Assembly: GCA_034440575.1 (NCBI GenBank)
Contig: JAOTOL010000878.1
Span: 62,001 to 126,000 of the forward strand
Length of the DNA stretch: 64,000 nt
Direction of reading: 5' to 3'
DNA from: Imbricaverruca yamaguchii
Lineage: Eukaryota; Arthropoda; Thecostraca; Neoverrucidae
Under the pieces are notes generated by a model. The model ran no database searches and was not told the origin of the DNA. It saw nothing but the letters and a program-made list of their open reading frames with translations. This document shows, one piece after another, positions 1-19,800 of this stretch (the first letter of the stretch is position 1; the number at the start of each line of letters is the position of its first letter). The translations under genes and the position numbers were made by a program.

Positions 1-203
1 TCCTCAAGGCGATGCCTAATGTTGACTGCCGTCAAAGGAGAACTCTTATAACACTTACTACCAGGTACTTCTGCTTCAATGGATAAAATAAGCAGCCCTA
101 CCGCTCGTCTAGCACTTGACACATGTATCTCCACGTGCGACGTGAATGTCAATTTACTGCCCAAATACACATAAAGACATGAAGATAGAAAACATCAGTG
201 CAA
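1..203. other. No feature recognised
   Basis: Short flank before the LINE fragment; possibly the LINE 3'UTR. Confidence 0.4.
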
Positions 204-1440
204 CTATGAGCCACATGGGCCCTTCTTCGTTGCACTCTGGACACTGAACCAGCTGCCCACCGAATCCGTCGAACGTTCGCCTATGGAATACGGAATAGCA
301 AGCCCTCTATTCATATAATGAGTGTCTATGCTGTTTTTAAAGACGCTCAGTGTGCTGCTACTGACAATCGTTTCTGGTAGTTGGTTCCAGTGTTCTACTA
401 CTCTGTTATTGAGGACGAACTGTATTAACATTGTCATTCTGTAATTTGTATTAATTTTTAACTGATGGACTCTAATTGCATCATTTCTGTTAAATTTATA
501 CAATTCCCTTAGATGTCCCTGTTCCCGACCATGAGCAAATTTAAAGACATCGATGAGAACTCTGCTCAGCTTTCTATATCTATATGAGAACATATTCAAT
601 TTCTTCAATATTTCCTCATATGCCAGATTGCTTATAACATTAACCATTTTGTTGCCCTCTATTGCACTGTCTCTAAAAGCCAACAATTACTTTAATAACT
701 AGGGGACCAAGTTTTTTACACAGTATTCCAAGTGTGGCCAGACATATGCACAGTAAAGCTTCTTGGCGACTTACTCACTTTTGTATGACACTGTTGGTTG
801 GTCATTGGTTTTAGGACACATACGACCGCTGAGTCGCATAGCGTCGCCAATCTCTCATGCCGATTGGCCGCGGGCGAAGAGTAGCGACAGGTGAGACGTG
901 AACCCACAGCCTTTCGTTTGCGAGACGGGGAACTAACACCTAGACTACTTATCCCCACTTTTCTATGATACACTTTTATTTATTGCCCAAATAATTCTTA
1001 ATGCATCCTTCCTGGTTTCTGTAATCTGTCCTGATTCCCCAATTTTGTGCTCAAAATAACACCAAATCCTTGTCCTGCTGAGGCAGAGACTCGCCCACCA
1101 ATCAAGTATGGAGCCTTCATATGCTTCCTATCTACATGCATGATTTTGCACTCATAAACCTTAGATTTCATTTGCCATTCTTGGACCACTTCAGAAGTTC
1201 GTCTAAGTCTTTCTGCAGCGAGACCTGCTCATTATGTCCTGTTATTGCCCTAAAGGCCTTCAAATCATCTGAAAATTTCACAACCTTATGGCATAAGCCA
1301 CTTTCAATGCTATTTGGAAATATAAAGGACAATGGTGGGCCCACTACTGATCCCTGGGAGACTCCACTAAGAACATCTTGCCACGATGACTTTGTACCAT
1401 TCAGCATCACTATCATCACTAGCGTATTCCTAATTCAATA
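204..1440 (-). mobile_element. CR1/L2-type LINE fragment (reverse transcriptase, decayed)
   Basis: Degenerate non-LTR retrotransposon read on the minus strand. From 1419 to 998 it encodes reverse-transcriptase palm and thumb-like sequence: a GVSQGSVVGPPLSFIF block (normally GVPQGSVLGPLLFLIF), then VVKFSDDLKAF where FADD is expected, then LDELLKWS and KIMHVDRKHM. After an interruption by a SINE (792-955), coding resumes with KLYCAYVWPHLEYCV (about 770-725) and continues to 204 with NRVVEHWNQLPETIV and SVFKNSIDTHY, the usual C-terminal block of CR1-like polymerases. Frameshifts and a damaged catalytic motif show it is dead. The 5' part is missing. Clade is called by recognition of the motif order, not by a search. 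Confidence 0.8.
776..973 (-). mobile_element. tRNA-derived SINE with target-site duplication (copy 1)
   Basis: A short element of about 164 bp (792-955) interrupts the LINE coding sequence between an INKSVS-like and a KLYCAYV-like block. It is bounded by near-identical direct repeats, CACTTTTGTATGACAC at 776-791 and CACTTTTCTATGATACAC at 956-973, as expected for LINE-mediated insertion. Read on the minus strand it has a degraded tRNA head (box B-like GGTTCACGTCTC) and a body with ATTGGCGACGCTATG, shared with copies near 52.1, 53.1, 42.7 and 41.1 kb. Confidence 0.75.
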
Positions 1441-1643
1441 ACCAGGTTTTGCTTTTTCATGCTAAGTAGGCCTTTCATTTCTGTATGAGCTACCGCTCTG
1501 CCCTTTTGAACTACGGCTATAGCCTATGCTTATTTGCCGACTGTGAGGTTTTATATACTAGGCTTTCACTATTGGCATATCCATGATATGGCAGAACCAC
1601 AGCATTCCTCCCAAATCCATTGTATAGTATCCTGTAATACATG

Positions 1644-1964
1644 CTAATATACTTTGCTTAACACGTGCACCCACTTCTCGGAGAAGTGCAGGCCATCCCT
1701 CTGATAGAGGTCCCATGATCCATAAAACCTGCACCACCCGTCCACAAAGGTGAAACCTAACTCATGACAGAGCCTACCTACCCTGGCATTGGTTGCTAGT
1801 GCCGTAGAGCTGCACTCAGGGGAGACTCCAGCCCTAGGCAGAATTGCAGTCACAATGACTTTGCTATAGCTATGAATCAGGGTGTCCAGAAGGGACCTGT
1901 AGTCCTGCAGCAGGTCCTCACTCCTAGCAGGACCTATGCTATTTACTTCTACCTGCACAAACAC
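1644..1964 (-). pseudogene. LINE ORF1 esterase-like fragment
   Basis: A 106-codon minus-strand reading frame. VTAILPRAGVSPECSS, GRLCHELGFTFVDGW and the closing WDLYQRDGLHFSEKWVHVLS resemble the esterase/hydrolase-like part of CR1/L2 LINE first proteins, where an RDGLH..S block near the end is characteristic. On the minus strand it precedes the RT fragment at 204-1440, so it may be the 5' part of the same element with a deletion between (1441-1643 shows no recognisable coding). Isolated and not functional. Confidence 0.6.
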
Positions 1965-1974
1965 AGGTCTCGCA

Positions 1975-2520
1975 TCACAGTCTCATGCTGCCACGTCGTA
2001 TTGTGGATCTTGCACTCGAAGCACACAGGAGTACGACGGGAAGAAATTGTGGAATATTTGCTTTCAGGCGGTTCAAGGACAGCATCCACCCTGTGGACCA
2101 TTTGCAGAGGGAATCAATATCCCTCTGCATGCGGATGGAGTCATCCATAGACGCTACCCTCCAAACATGTTTGACGTCACCATGAAACAATATACATTCC
2201 CACACAATTTTCAAAGTCAGGTCGTTCACAAACAAAGCAACTAACAGGGGCCAGCAAGCTCCCTTTCGGTACACCGAAATTGACGTCATCCGATTCCAAG
2301 AGCGCAACGTTGACAAGCACTGGCTGCCGGCGACCAGTCAGGTATGAGCGAATCAGATAATTTTGTCGGAAACATAACATGCACTTTCTAAATTGTGCAG
2401 AAGCAGATTATGGTTGACATTTCGGACAGCCGAAGAATAGTCGGTGTAGATTGTCTGGTAACCGGTAGCAATCGAATCCCAGGTGTGCCTCAAGCGACCT
2501 GCTAGGTTTAAAACCCATGG
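1975..2520 (-). mobile_element. Second CR1/L2-type LINE RT fragment
   Basis: Minus-strand reverse-transcriptase remains in several frames. From 2500 downward: IYTDYSSAVRNVNHNLLLHNL (fingers, normally YTDYSKAFDCVNH), then LIRSYLTGRRQPVLVN, VPKGSLLAPV, LFVNDLTLKIVWECILF with the FADD box replaced by FHGDVK, then DIDSLCKWSTGWMLSLNRLK. The order matches CR1/L2 polymerases, but frame changes at about 2390 and 2270 and loss of the catalytic aspartates show it is dead. It is a different copy from the one at 204-1440 because the domain blocks overlap. Confidence 0.75.
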
Positions 2521-10950
<8,430 letters not shown>

Positions 10951-11080
10951 TGTATGTCTGCAGTGCCGTCTCGCCCCGCAGAGGCGGTGTGTGTGCGTGT
11001 ATATGTGTGTATGTGTGTATGTGTGTATGTGTGTGTGTGTACGTCTGCAGTGCCGTCTCGCCCCGCAGAGGCGGTGCCAC
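10951..11080. repeat. Direct duplication separated by a GT-rich tract
   Basis: GTCTGCAGTGCCGTCTCGCC and the following CCGCAGAGGCGGTG occur at about 10955-10988 and again at about 11043-11076. They are separated by a (GTAT/GT)n tract, giving a two-unit repeat of about 88 bp that probably arose with microsatellite expansion. Confidence 0.8.
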
Positions 11081-11891
11081 ATCGTGACGGCACGAAGCTG
11101 CACGTCAGCCGGCAGGTGCTCCGTGCTTGGACTAGGTCCTCCGGCCGGACCTAGATGTGACCCTAGACTGGCGGAGCTCCACTGTGCTTGTAAGAGTGGG
11201 AAACTTACTTTCCGGGTTTGGAGTCGGAGTGCATCCAGATTTATCCCGGAGTACATTTTCGTGGACATATTATTTTTTGATGCATGGAATCTATTTGCCG
11301 GTAACCGACGGGAAAAGCATATGTACATAGTTAGTGCCTACGTAATGTGCATAAGTAATACACATCATCATTTTTGGTCACATCAAAGCATAGAAACAAA
11401 TAAGTGAACAATGGACGGCACCACAAGACAGGGAGTCGTGATGATCAGCTCAGCTTTGTCCGTCATAACTCACAGGAGCAATGCGCTTTCCTTTCACTGT
11501 TGGTCTCAGTACAAGGCTAGCCAAATAAAAAACGAACACAAATAATTCACGCTTCACCGCCAGCTCAGGGCGCACACCTACCCACATACGCAGCCAATCC
11601 CATACGCGATACGGACCCAACACCATACCGCACACGCCACAGTCGGATGCGATAGCGTTGCGCAAAGCAAAGGATCAGGCAAGGTCTTGTGTTTGCAGTA
11701 TGACACTGTTAAACATGTGTTCAAAGTTGCTAATGGTTATGACGTCATTAAAAAATACCTTGCATCGATTCGTTCAAAGTCAGTTTTCAGAACAGAAAAT
11801 GCCAACGAAACAAATTCTGATCGGCGACTTCCGGGACTCCGGAAGACGTCTCTTCAAACTGTCAGCTTTCCCACTATAGGGTGGCTCGAAA
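11081..11891. other. No gene recognised
   Basis: Low-copy sequence between the GT repeat and the first LINE copy. No coding or structural signal is evident. Confidence 0.5.
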
Positions 11892-12329
11892 GCAGGTTTC
11901 TGTGTGTGTGTGTGTGTGTGTACGTTGGTTTAGCCAGCCTGCCACCGCGTAGTGATGTCGGCTGTTTCCGGGAGGCGTTTGTGTTGTCAGTATTTTGTGT
12001 TGTTGTTTGTTGGGGGTGAGAGGGTATGAGGAGTAATGTGGTGGGGATGAGAGGAAGCGAAGAAGATTATAGTTGTCTTGTAGAGGCGAGTTGTGAGAGA
12101 GTTGAGACGACTTGAAGAGTGGCGCGTAGAGGGAGTAGAAGTTGAGACGTCTTGCAGGCAGATGAGGTAGTAGTCGAAGCTGAGCTGGTGCAGAAGAGTT
12201 TGCCAGTCCGGTCGGTGCCATGGGGCGGGGTGTAGTTGGAGGGTTGGGGTCGGGTCATCGCCAGTATTGATTTTGCATTGCAAGAACGTTAGTAGTTAGT
12301 AAATATGACGTGGGGTTAGTTTTTTGTTT

Positions 12330-14699
12330 CTTTAGTCGCATTTTCGAAGAGTGGGGATCCATATTCCAAAATTGGCCGAATGATTGATTTGTAAAGAGCC
12401 AAAAGTGTGTTTCTGTCGGATCCCCAGTTTGCTCCGGATAGTGCTTGGAGGATGTTTATTCTTTTTGATGCGCGTTTTTGGATGTCTAAGATATGTGGAC
12501 GGAAATATCGTGACGAATGGGATGGGGGTGTGATCTATTTTTAGTGGTGGTAAGTCTGTGTATTTGTCGTAGCCGAAAATCATGCATTTTGATTTGTGTA
12601 GTACAAGGTGTAGGTTCAGGGAGGCGAGTCTACTATGCAATTGTATTATTGTGGTTTGTAACATTCCTAGTGCGTTTTGGGGTGTTTCGTGTGATGTCCA
12701 TATAGCTACATCGTCAGCATATATTGCAATTTTGGCTGGAAGGTTGTCTGGAATAACTGAATTTAGACCTAAAATAAAGAGGAGGGGGCTGAGTACGGAT
12801 CCTTGCATCAAGCCGGTTGTGGGTAATTTTGTGTCAGACATGTGAGATCCAAGTTTTGACTTGAAATGTGCGATTTAGAAGATAGAAGCGGAGCTAATGT
12901 TGTAGTCTGCCCTGTATATCTATGTTGTGTAGATGTTGAAGTAGTGCTGTTATGTTGCTGGTGCCGTAAGCTTTTTTGAGGTCCAGAAAGACGGCGACAG
13001 TGGAGCGTTTCTCTGCCGCCGCTTCCTGGATGTGTGTGACAAGGTAAGTGAAGTTATCTAAGCATGAGCGATTAGGAAGAAACCCCGAATGAATAGGAGA
13101 GATTAGTGTTTGTGTTTGGATGATATAGAGAAGGCGTTTTTGACAAGACGTTCGAATAGTTTGTGAAAGCAGCTGGTGAGGGCGAAAGGCCGATTGGAAG
13201 TGCAGAGAGTTGAGTCAGTGTTTGGTTTCGGTATAGGTATGAGAGAAGCGTGTAAACATGATTGTGAGTATGTATGTGTGGTCCATGCGGTGTTGTAAGT
13301 GTCGAGCAATGTTTGGAGTGCTGAGATTGGTAATTGTTTGAAGAAGGTATAGTGAATGTTGTCTGGTCCTCCACGTGTGTTTCCTGTCTGTGTGATTGCT
13401 AATTGTAGTTCTGTAAGTGTAAATCTGCTGTTATATAGGTGTGGGCGTGTGTGTCTGATTGGAGGTGGAGGTGTTCGTGGAAGTGTAGACGATCTGAGAT
13501 GGTAGTGGTGTGCGAAAATGTTTGCTATTGTTTGTGTATCTGTGACAGTGTTGTTGTTGTGTCTAAGTGTGATTGCTTTGCATGGCGGTCTTTGTCTGTG
13601 TTGAAATGTTCTGAGTAGTGTCCAAATTTCGCCGAGAGGTGTGAATCTGTTAAAGTGGGAGCAAAATGTATTCCAGGTTTTTTGCTTGTTTAATTGTGCG
13701 TCTGCATAGTGCTCTCTGTCGATTGTAAGCTCATAGTGTTTCTGGTGTGTTGTGTCTTTCATGTCTGTGGCGTGGGTGGTTCCTCGCGCGGATCGGCCGG
13801 TGGCACTCTTCGTCCCACCAGGGAGCCGCGCGAGGTTTGTGTTGGTGTCTTGGTTTTGTTCGTGGTATGTGTTCGTGTGCTGTGGTGAGGAGTATGTCTG
13901 CAAACTGTTCTGATGTGTGTTGTGGAGTGTGTGCTCTTTGTGCGGCTAAGGAATCTAAAAATTGGACCCAGGATGCTTTTTTAAGGTTCCACCGGCCTGG
14001 CTGGGAGTTGGGTGGGCCGGTGGTCGGGATTTGGTCAAAGGCAAAGGTGATGGGTGCGTGGTCGCTAAAGTGTGGGTCAGGGTCGGATGTCCAGGACAGT
14101 GTGAGGGCTATGCGTGAAGAGGCAAGTGTGACGTCTGGGGTTGTAGGGAGGAGGGAGCTGATAGGTACTAGGTAGGTTGGTGAGCCGGTGTTGAGTATGG
14201 TGAGGTAACGCTGTGTGGCTACTGCGATGAGTGTGTGTGTGCTCTGTGATCAGGTTGTATTGTGTGGGTGTCCCATAACGGGTGATGTGAGTTAAAGTCT
14301 CCGGTGAGAATGATAGGTGTGCGAATTTGGTCAAGTTCTTTAGTTAATTCCGAGAGGGTTTCTGTGTTTCGCGCGGGTGGGTCGTAAATGTTAATGAGCG
14401 TGTAAGCTATTTTGTGTACATGAATTTCAGTTAATAGTATGTCTGCCGTGGTGTCGAAGTGTATCAGGCGGTGAGGGGTCGTGTTCCTAATGTATGTGCA
14501 TACACCGCCTGATCTGTGTGGGTTGTGTGTGTCGTGTCTGTGTAGTGTGTAGTGAGGGATGTGAAAGTGATATGGGTCGTTGGGTTTGAAGTGTTTCTTG
14601 AATGCATAGTGCTATATGATTTGTTTGTAGTGCGTAATGTTTGAATTCATGCCAGTGTCTGATAAGTCCGCGTGTGCTCCATTGTATGATTGTGTTCAT
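12330..14699 (-). pseudogene. LINE copy 1 ORF2 (endonuclease and reverse transcriptase)
   Basis: Begins MNTIIQWSTRGLIRHWHEFK at 14699, the typical N-terminus of the AP-like endonuclease. The endonuclease continues with frameshifts to about 13990. RT follows: ELQLAITQTGNTRGGPDNIHY, LIPIPKPNTDS, NRPFALTSCFHKLFERLV (13430-13140), a degraded LDLKKAY box near 12975, GLMQGSVLSPLLFILGLNSV, and the catalytic IYADDVAIW at about 12730-12700. The frame ends near 12330 where a deletion has removed the thumb, RNase H and C-terminal zinc region present in copy 2. Multiple frameshifts; not functional. Confidence 0.8.
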
Positions 14700-14950
14700 T
14701 GTCTTTGGGTGTTGGGCGCGTGTGTGGTCTTTTCGGTGAGTTAGGTCTTCTGGTGTTTTTTTTTCTGGCTTTTGTTGTTGGTGGGTGAGGGGTGGCTGTT
14801 GATAGGCGGGGGTGGTAGGTGGTGTGGGGATATGGTCCGGAATGTGTCTGTTGATGAGTGTCTGGTGTCAGTGTGCTCCTCTATGTCTGTGTCCCGGTCG
14901 GTGTACGTGCGGATTGTGGTCGTTGGGGACTCCTCTGTTGAGGGCGAGGA

Positions 14951-16004
14951 CTATGGGTAGGGAGAGGTTGTTGGCTGCTGGGGCGGTGGCGGTGGCGGTT
15001 CGGAGTGTGGGAATAGAGTAGGCTGGCAGGTTCGTGGTGGCGGTGGTGATGGTTTGTGTACCGGTCGCTGGCATATGTTTGCTGGTTTTGGGGTGTGTGT
15101 CCTACGTGTGTTGTTGGTGAGGGTTTTTGGGTAGGTGGCCGTGTTGTGCTGGTGTCGCGTGGTTGTGGGTGTTGGCAGAGCCGGGTATTCGGTGTAGTCG
15201 TGTCGTGGTGGTGGTGCTGTGTATGTCCCCGGTTCTGCCCGGCGGGCCGGCCACACCGCCAGCGGGCCGGTCACCGTCCTCCTAGCCAGGGACAGGTCCA
15301 TTCCCTCCAGGTGGACCAGGCGGAGAGTTTCCTTCTCCGCCATCCACCGGGGGCAAGTCCTGTCCCCAGCGTCGTGCTCCCCCCCGCAGGCGGCGCAGCA
15401 GGCCTCGCCATTGTGACATGTGTCCGTGCTGTGGTGTTGGGCGCAGCGGCCGCATGTGTGTGTGTTGGCGCGGCACCCCCCCCGAGGAGTGGCCGTACCG
15501 CTGACATTTCTTACAGCGCCGCGGGAGGGGTGCGCGTGGTGTGACCGGATACCTGAGGTATCCGGGTTTGATGTGGGGTGGTAGCTTGCGTGAGTTGAAT
15601 GTCATTATGAACAGGTGGTTTGTGGTGTATCCCGACCTCGGAGGCGGCCGGTACACGGCGGAGACAGCCTGGCCCCCAAGCTTGAGGGCCAGCGTCTCCG
15701 CCGATATACCGGCCAGCTCCCGGGTCATGATCGTCCCCTGGCTGGTGTTAAGGTTTGTGGCGGGTGTGATAGTGATTGGGGTGTTCTTTATGTTTTTAAT
15801 TTTGGTGAGTAAATATGCGTCAGTTTTGTTATTTGCATGAATTAGGAGCGCCCCGGATCATAGGGGTTTGGTGTGTAGAGGCGCCCCTATGTAGTGGGAG
15901 ATTTCTCCATCCACCAGCCAGGGGTCCAGGGTGCTCATTGGCTCCCCGTCCCCCCGGCGGCAGATGAAGAAATCTCCCGTGGGTGGTCGTTCGGTGGTGG
16001 TCAT
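14951..16004 (-). pseudogene. LINE copy 1 ORF1 (gag-like, zinc-knuckle protein)
   Basis: Putative RNA-binding first protein of the LINE. Start chosen at the ATG at 16004 (MTTTERPPTGDFFICRRGD). After LHTKPL an in-frame TGA at about 15861 breaks the frame, then IKNTPITITPATNLNTSQG, the usual gag-like core, and LPPHIKPGYLRYPV follow. From about 15540 come cysteine clusters RRCKKCQRYGHSSGG, then CGRCAQHHSTDTC and CCAACGGEHDAGDRTC, which fit the three CCHC-type knuckles of I/Jockey ORF1 proteins; a frameshift sits after the first knuckle. The tail is proline- and threonine-rich and stops at 14951. Defective as it stands. Confidence 0.75.
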
Positions 16005-16836
16005 GTTCGTGTTTATGATGGTCAGGTTCTGTTGTATTGTAGTGTTGGAGAAAGAGTGTAGATGACAGGTGAGTGGCACACGGTACACTTTGACAAAAAT
16101 TGGCGGAGGGTAAAGAAAGGCGCGAAGAGAGCCCGACAAGTGTAACAGAGGGGGCAGATAAAGACGAAGAGTACACAAAGAAATCAGAAACTGTGCTTGA
16201 AGGGAGCACGAATAGACAGATCAGATAAAGATCGTGCAGAGGGCACTAGAGGGAAGATCGGGTGGGGGTTGGGGGGTTCCTGGGTGGGGGGAGTGGCAGC
16301 ACCGCCGGACTGACCTTGTAGTAGTGATGGCTTGAAGTAGGTAGATGGAGCTGAAGTTTAGACGAAGGCACTGCACTGTATCACTGAAGAGAGGACTTGT
16401 AGATGTAGATGTAGATATATTGTAGAGCACGTAGATGCAGGTAGAAAGCTTGTAGAGGATGGTGTAGAGCGAGGTGGTAGAGAAGACACTGACAAGTAGA
16501 TGCTGAAGCTTGAAGTTGAAGGTAGCTGACAATAGGTTAGCGGGGCGAGAGGATAACGTTTGTAGGTGAAGGTTGGGTTTGGAGCGATGTTTGTGTACGT
16601 TTGTTGTAGGTAGATGTATGTGTGTTGGTGCAGGTGATGTAGGTGGTGGGTGGCAGGTGGCAGGCTTCGACTGCTCCAACTTCGGCCCGAAACTTCGTCC
16701 GCGATCTCCGTCTTCCTTCTTCTCCTCCTCCGTCAACTCTTGATTGCCATCCACTTGTGGCTTTCAATGCGTTCTGCGAGCGTAGCGTCAAGATAGTTTT
16801 GTGCAGCGCGAAAAACCCAGAAATAGCTGAGGTATC

Positions 16837-19800
16837 GCAGGTTTCTGTGTGTGCGTGTGTGTGTCTTTGTGTTTGGCCAGCCTGCCACCGTGTGGTGATG
16901 TCGGCTGTTTCCGGAGGGCGTTTATGGTGTCAGTATTTTGGTGCTGTTTGTTAAGGGTGAAAGGGTATGAGGAGTAATGTGGTGCGGATGAGAGGAAGCG
17001 AAGAAGATTAGATATAGTTGTTATATATATATATAGTTGTTATAGATAAGAAGATATAGTTGTCTTGTAGAGGCGAGTTGTGAGACAGTTGAGGTGACTT
17101 GAAGAGTAGCCCGTAGAGGTAGTAGAAGTTGATACGTCTTGCAGGCAGATGAAGTAGGAGTCGAAGCTGAGCTGGTGCAGAAGTGTAGAGTTTGCCAGTC
17201 CGGTCGGTGCCATGGGGTGGGGTGTAGTTGGGGGGTTGGGGTCGGGTCATCGTCATTATTGAAATAACATTGCAAGAACAGTTACTGTTAGTAAATGTCA
17301 CGTGGGGTTAGTTTTTTGTTTCTGCTTCTTTTTTGTTCATTTTCTGTTTTTATTTTTTAACATATCTTTTTTATCATAGTTCATGGATCAGGCGTGTGAT
17401 AGAGAGAAAGTGGAGGAGGTGCTCGTGTAGTGTTGGATGTTCAACGTTGAGAAGTGTCGTGATGTTTAGTGGGATGTTGTTCATGTTGCGGTAATTTGTG
17501 ATGGGTTGTCTTTCTGTGTTGTATTTGGTGCAGTGTATGAGTATGTGTTTAATTGTGAGAATTGTGAGTGTTCGTTGGCATGTTGTGCATTGTGGTCGTG
17601 TGAGTTGTTGTAAGTGATAGGAGTGTGTGAGTGCAGTGTGTCCTAGTCGTAATCGTGTAAGTATGCGTTCCTTTTGTCTAGTGTTTTGGTTGATGGTGTG
17701 CCAGAGTTCGTGTTTTGGGTGTATTTCGTGTAGTTGTGTGATTGTTGTGTCCCATGTTTGTTGAATGTCTTTGTTGATTGCCTGGCGTATTGTGGGGTAG
17801 TAGTCTGATTGTGAAAGTGGGCAGGGTGTGGTTCGTTGTAGTGTTGTGGCTATGTTGGCTTCGGTGTCTGCGTGTTCGTTGCCGTGTGTGTTTGTGTGAC
17901 TTGGGATCCAGAGTAGTGTTGGTTGTTGTATTATGGTGAGTTTTCTTGTGGATTTGTAGTATTTTGGGTAAGAGTGGGTGTTTGTATGTGGTGTGGGGTG
18001 TTATGCTCTGTAATGCTGATTTTGAGTCTGTGGCTATGATGTGTTCAATTTTGGTGTTGTATGTGGTGCAGTATGTCGAGTAGATTGCGTATAATTCTGC
18101 TGTGTATGTGGATGCTGTGTCATGCAGACGGGCACGAAGGATGACCCGCGGCGGTGCTGCGTTGGGATACAGCACCGCCGCTGTGTCCGTCTGCTGTGTG
18201 TGTGATTTGGATCCGTCCGTGTAGATGATGTTGTGGTTTGGATGTTGAGCTTTGAAGTGGAGGAACAGTTGATGTATTTCTGCGTCTGTGTAGGTGTGCT
18301 TTGGCTGGTCTATGAGGAGGTGTGTTTTGGGTGATTGGTGTTTCCACCATACAGTGGGTGGTGGGAGTGGTTTTGCTGTGGGGAGTGTGATGTGTAGTCT
18401 ATTTGCGTGTTGGTGGATGCGGCAGGACATTGTAGTTTTAAGTCATGTTGCGTTCATGAGTTGGTGTTTGCGTTTGGTGCGGATTTTTAGTGCCTGGGTG
18501 CATGGGTTTTGTGCGATGAGTTGTGTTTTGTAATGATATCTTAATAGTGTTTCTGTGCGTCTGTGCTTCAGTTCTGGTATGTGGTTATAGATGTGGAGAG
18601 CGAAAAAAGGCGATGTGGTGTATGCTCCTGTGGCTATTTGTAAAGCTTGGCGTTGCAGAGAATCTAGGGGTTTGAGGGTTGATTTAGTCGCATTTTCGAA
18701 GAGTGGGGATCCGTATTCCAAAATTGGCGAATGATTGATTTGTAAAGAGCTAACAGTGTGTTTCTGTCGGATCCCCAGTTTGTGCCGGATAGTGCTCGGG
18801 GGATGTTTATTCTTTTTGATGCGCGTTTTTGGATGGCTAAGATATGTAGCCGGAAAGTGAGTTTAGGGTCTAAAGTGATGCCTATAAATTTTGTTGTGGT
18901 GACGAATGGTATGGGAGTGTTGTCTATTTTTAGTGGTGGCAAGTCTGTGCATTTGTGGTAGTCGAAAAACATGCATTTTGATTTGTGTGGTGCAATGTGT
19001 AAGTTTAGAGAGGCGAGTTTGCTATGCAGTTGTTAATGTGGTTTGTAGTATTCATAGTGCGTTTTGTGGTGTTTCGTGTGATGTCCATATAACTATATCA
19101 TCAGCGTATATTGCAATTTTTGCCAGAAGGTTGTCTGGGATGACTGAATTTAGACCTAAAATAAAGAATAGGGGGCTCAGTACTGAACCTTGCATGAGAC
19201 CGGTTTTGGCTAATTTTGTGTCTGACATGTGGGATCCAAATTTGACTTGAAATGAGCGATTGAGAAGATAGAAGTGAAGATAGTATTGCGGTCTGCCCTG
19301 TATATCTATGTTGTGTAGGCGTTGTAATAGTGTTGTTATGTTGATGGTGTCGTAGGCTTGTTTGAGGTCCAGGAAGACGGCGACAGTGGAGCGTTTCCCT
19401 GCCACCGCTTCCTGGATGTGTGTGACGAGGTAGGTGAGATTATCTATGCATGAGCGATTAGTAAGAAAACCCGATTGAATAGGAGGGATTAGTTTTGTGT
19501 TTGGATGATATAGAGAAGGCGTTTTTTGAGAAGACGTTCGAATAGTTTGTGAAAGCAGCTGGTGAGGGCGAAAGGCCGATTGGAAGTGCAGAGAGTTGAG
19601 TCAGTGTTTGGTTTCGGTATAGGTATGAGAGAAGCGTGTAAACATGATTGTGAGTATGTATGTGTGGTCCATGCGGTGTTGTAAGTGTCGAGCAATGTTT
19701 GGAGTGCTGAGATTGGTATGTTGTTGTATGTTGTATGTTGTCTGGTCCTACACTTGTGTTTCCTGTCTGTGTGATTGCTAGTTGTAGTTCTGTAATTGTA

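Larger units (their letters stand above)
11892..16847 (-). mobile_element. RNase H-type LINE, copy 1 (5'-complete-looking, internally deleted)
   Basis: Minus-strand non-LTR retrotransposon with ORF1 (14951-16004), ORF2 (14699 down to about 12330) and untranslated ends. The 3' end is a (CA)n tract followed by CAGAAACCTGC. The sequence GCAGGTTTCTG stands at 11892-11902 and again at 16837-16847. Compared with copy 2 downstream, the stretch corresponding to 17313-18678 (end of ORF2 with RNase H) is missing; the join lies at about 12331-12334. ORF1 with zinc knuckles, an AP-type endonuclease, RT, and RNase H (seen in copy 2) place it in the I/R1/Jockey assemblage. The exact 5' boundary is uncertain; a 5'UTR rich in GTAGATG-type motifs covers 16010-16840. 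Confidence 0.85.
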
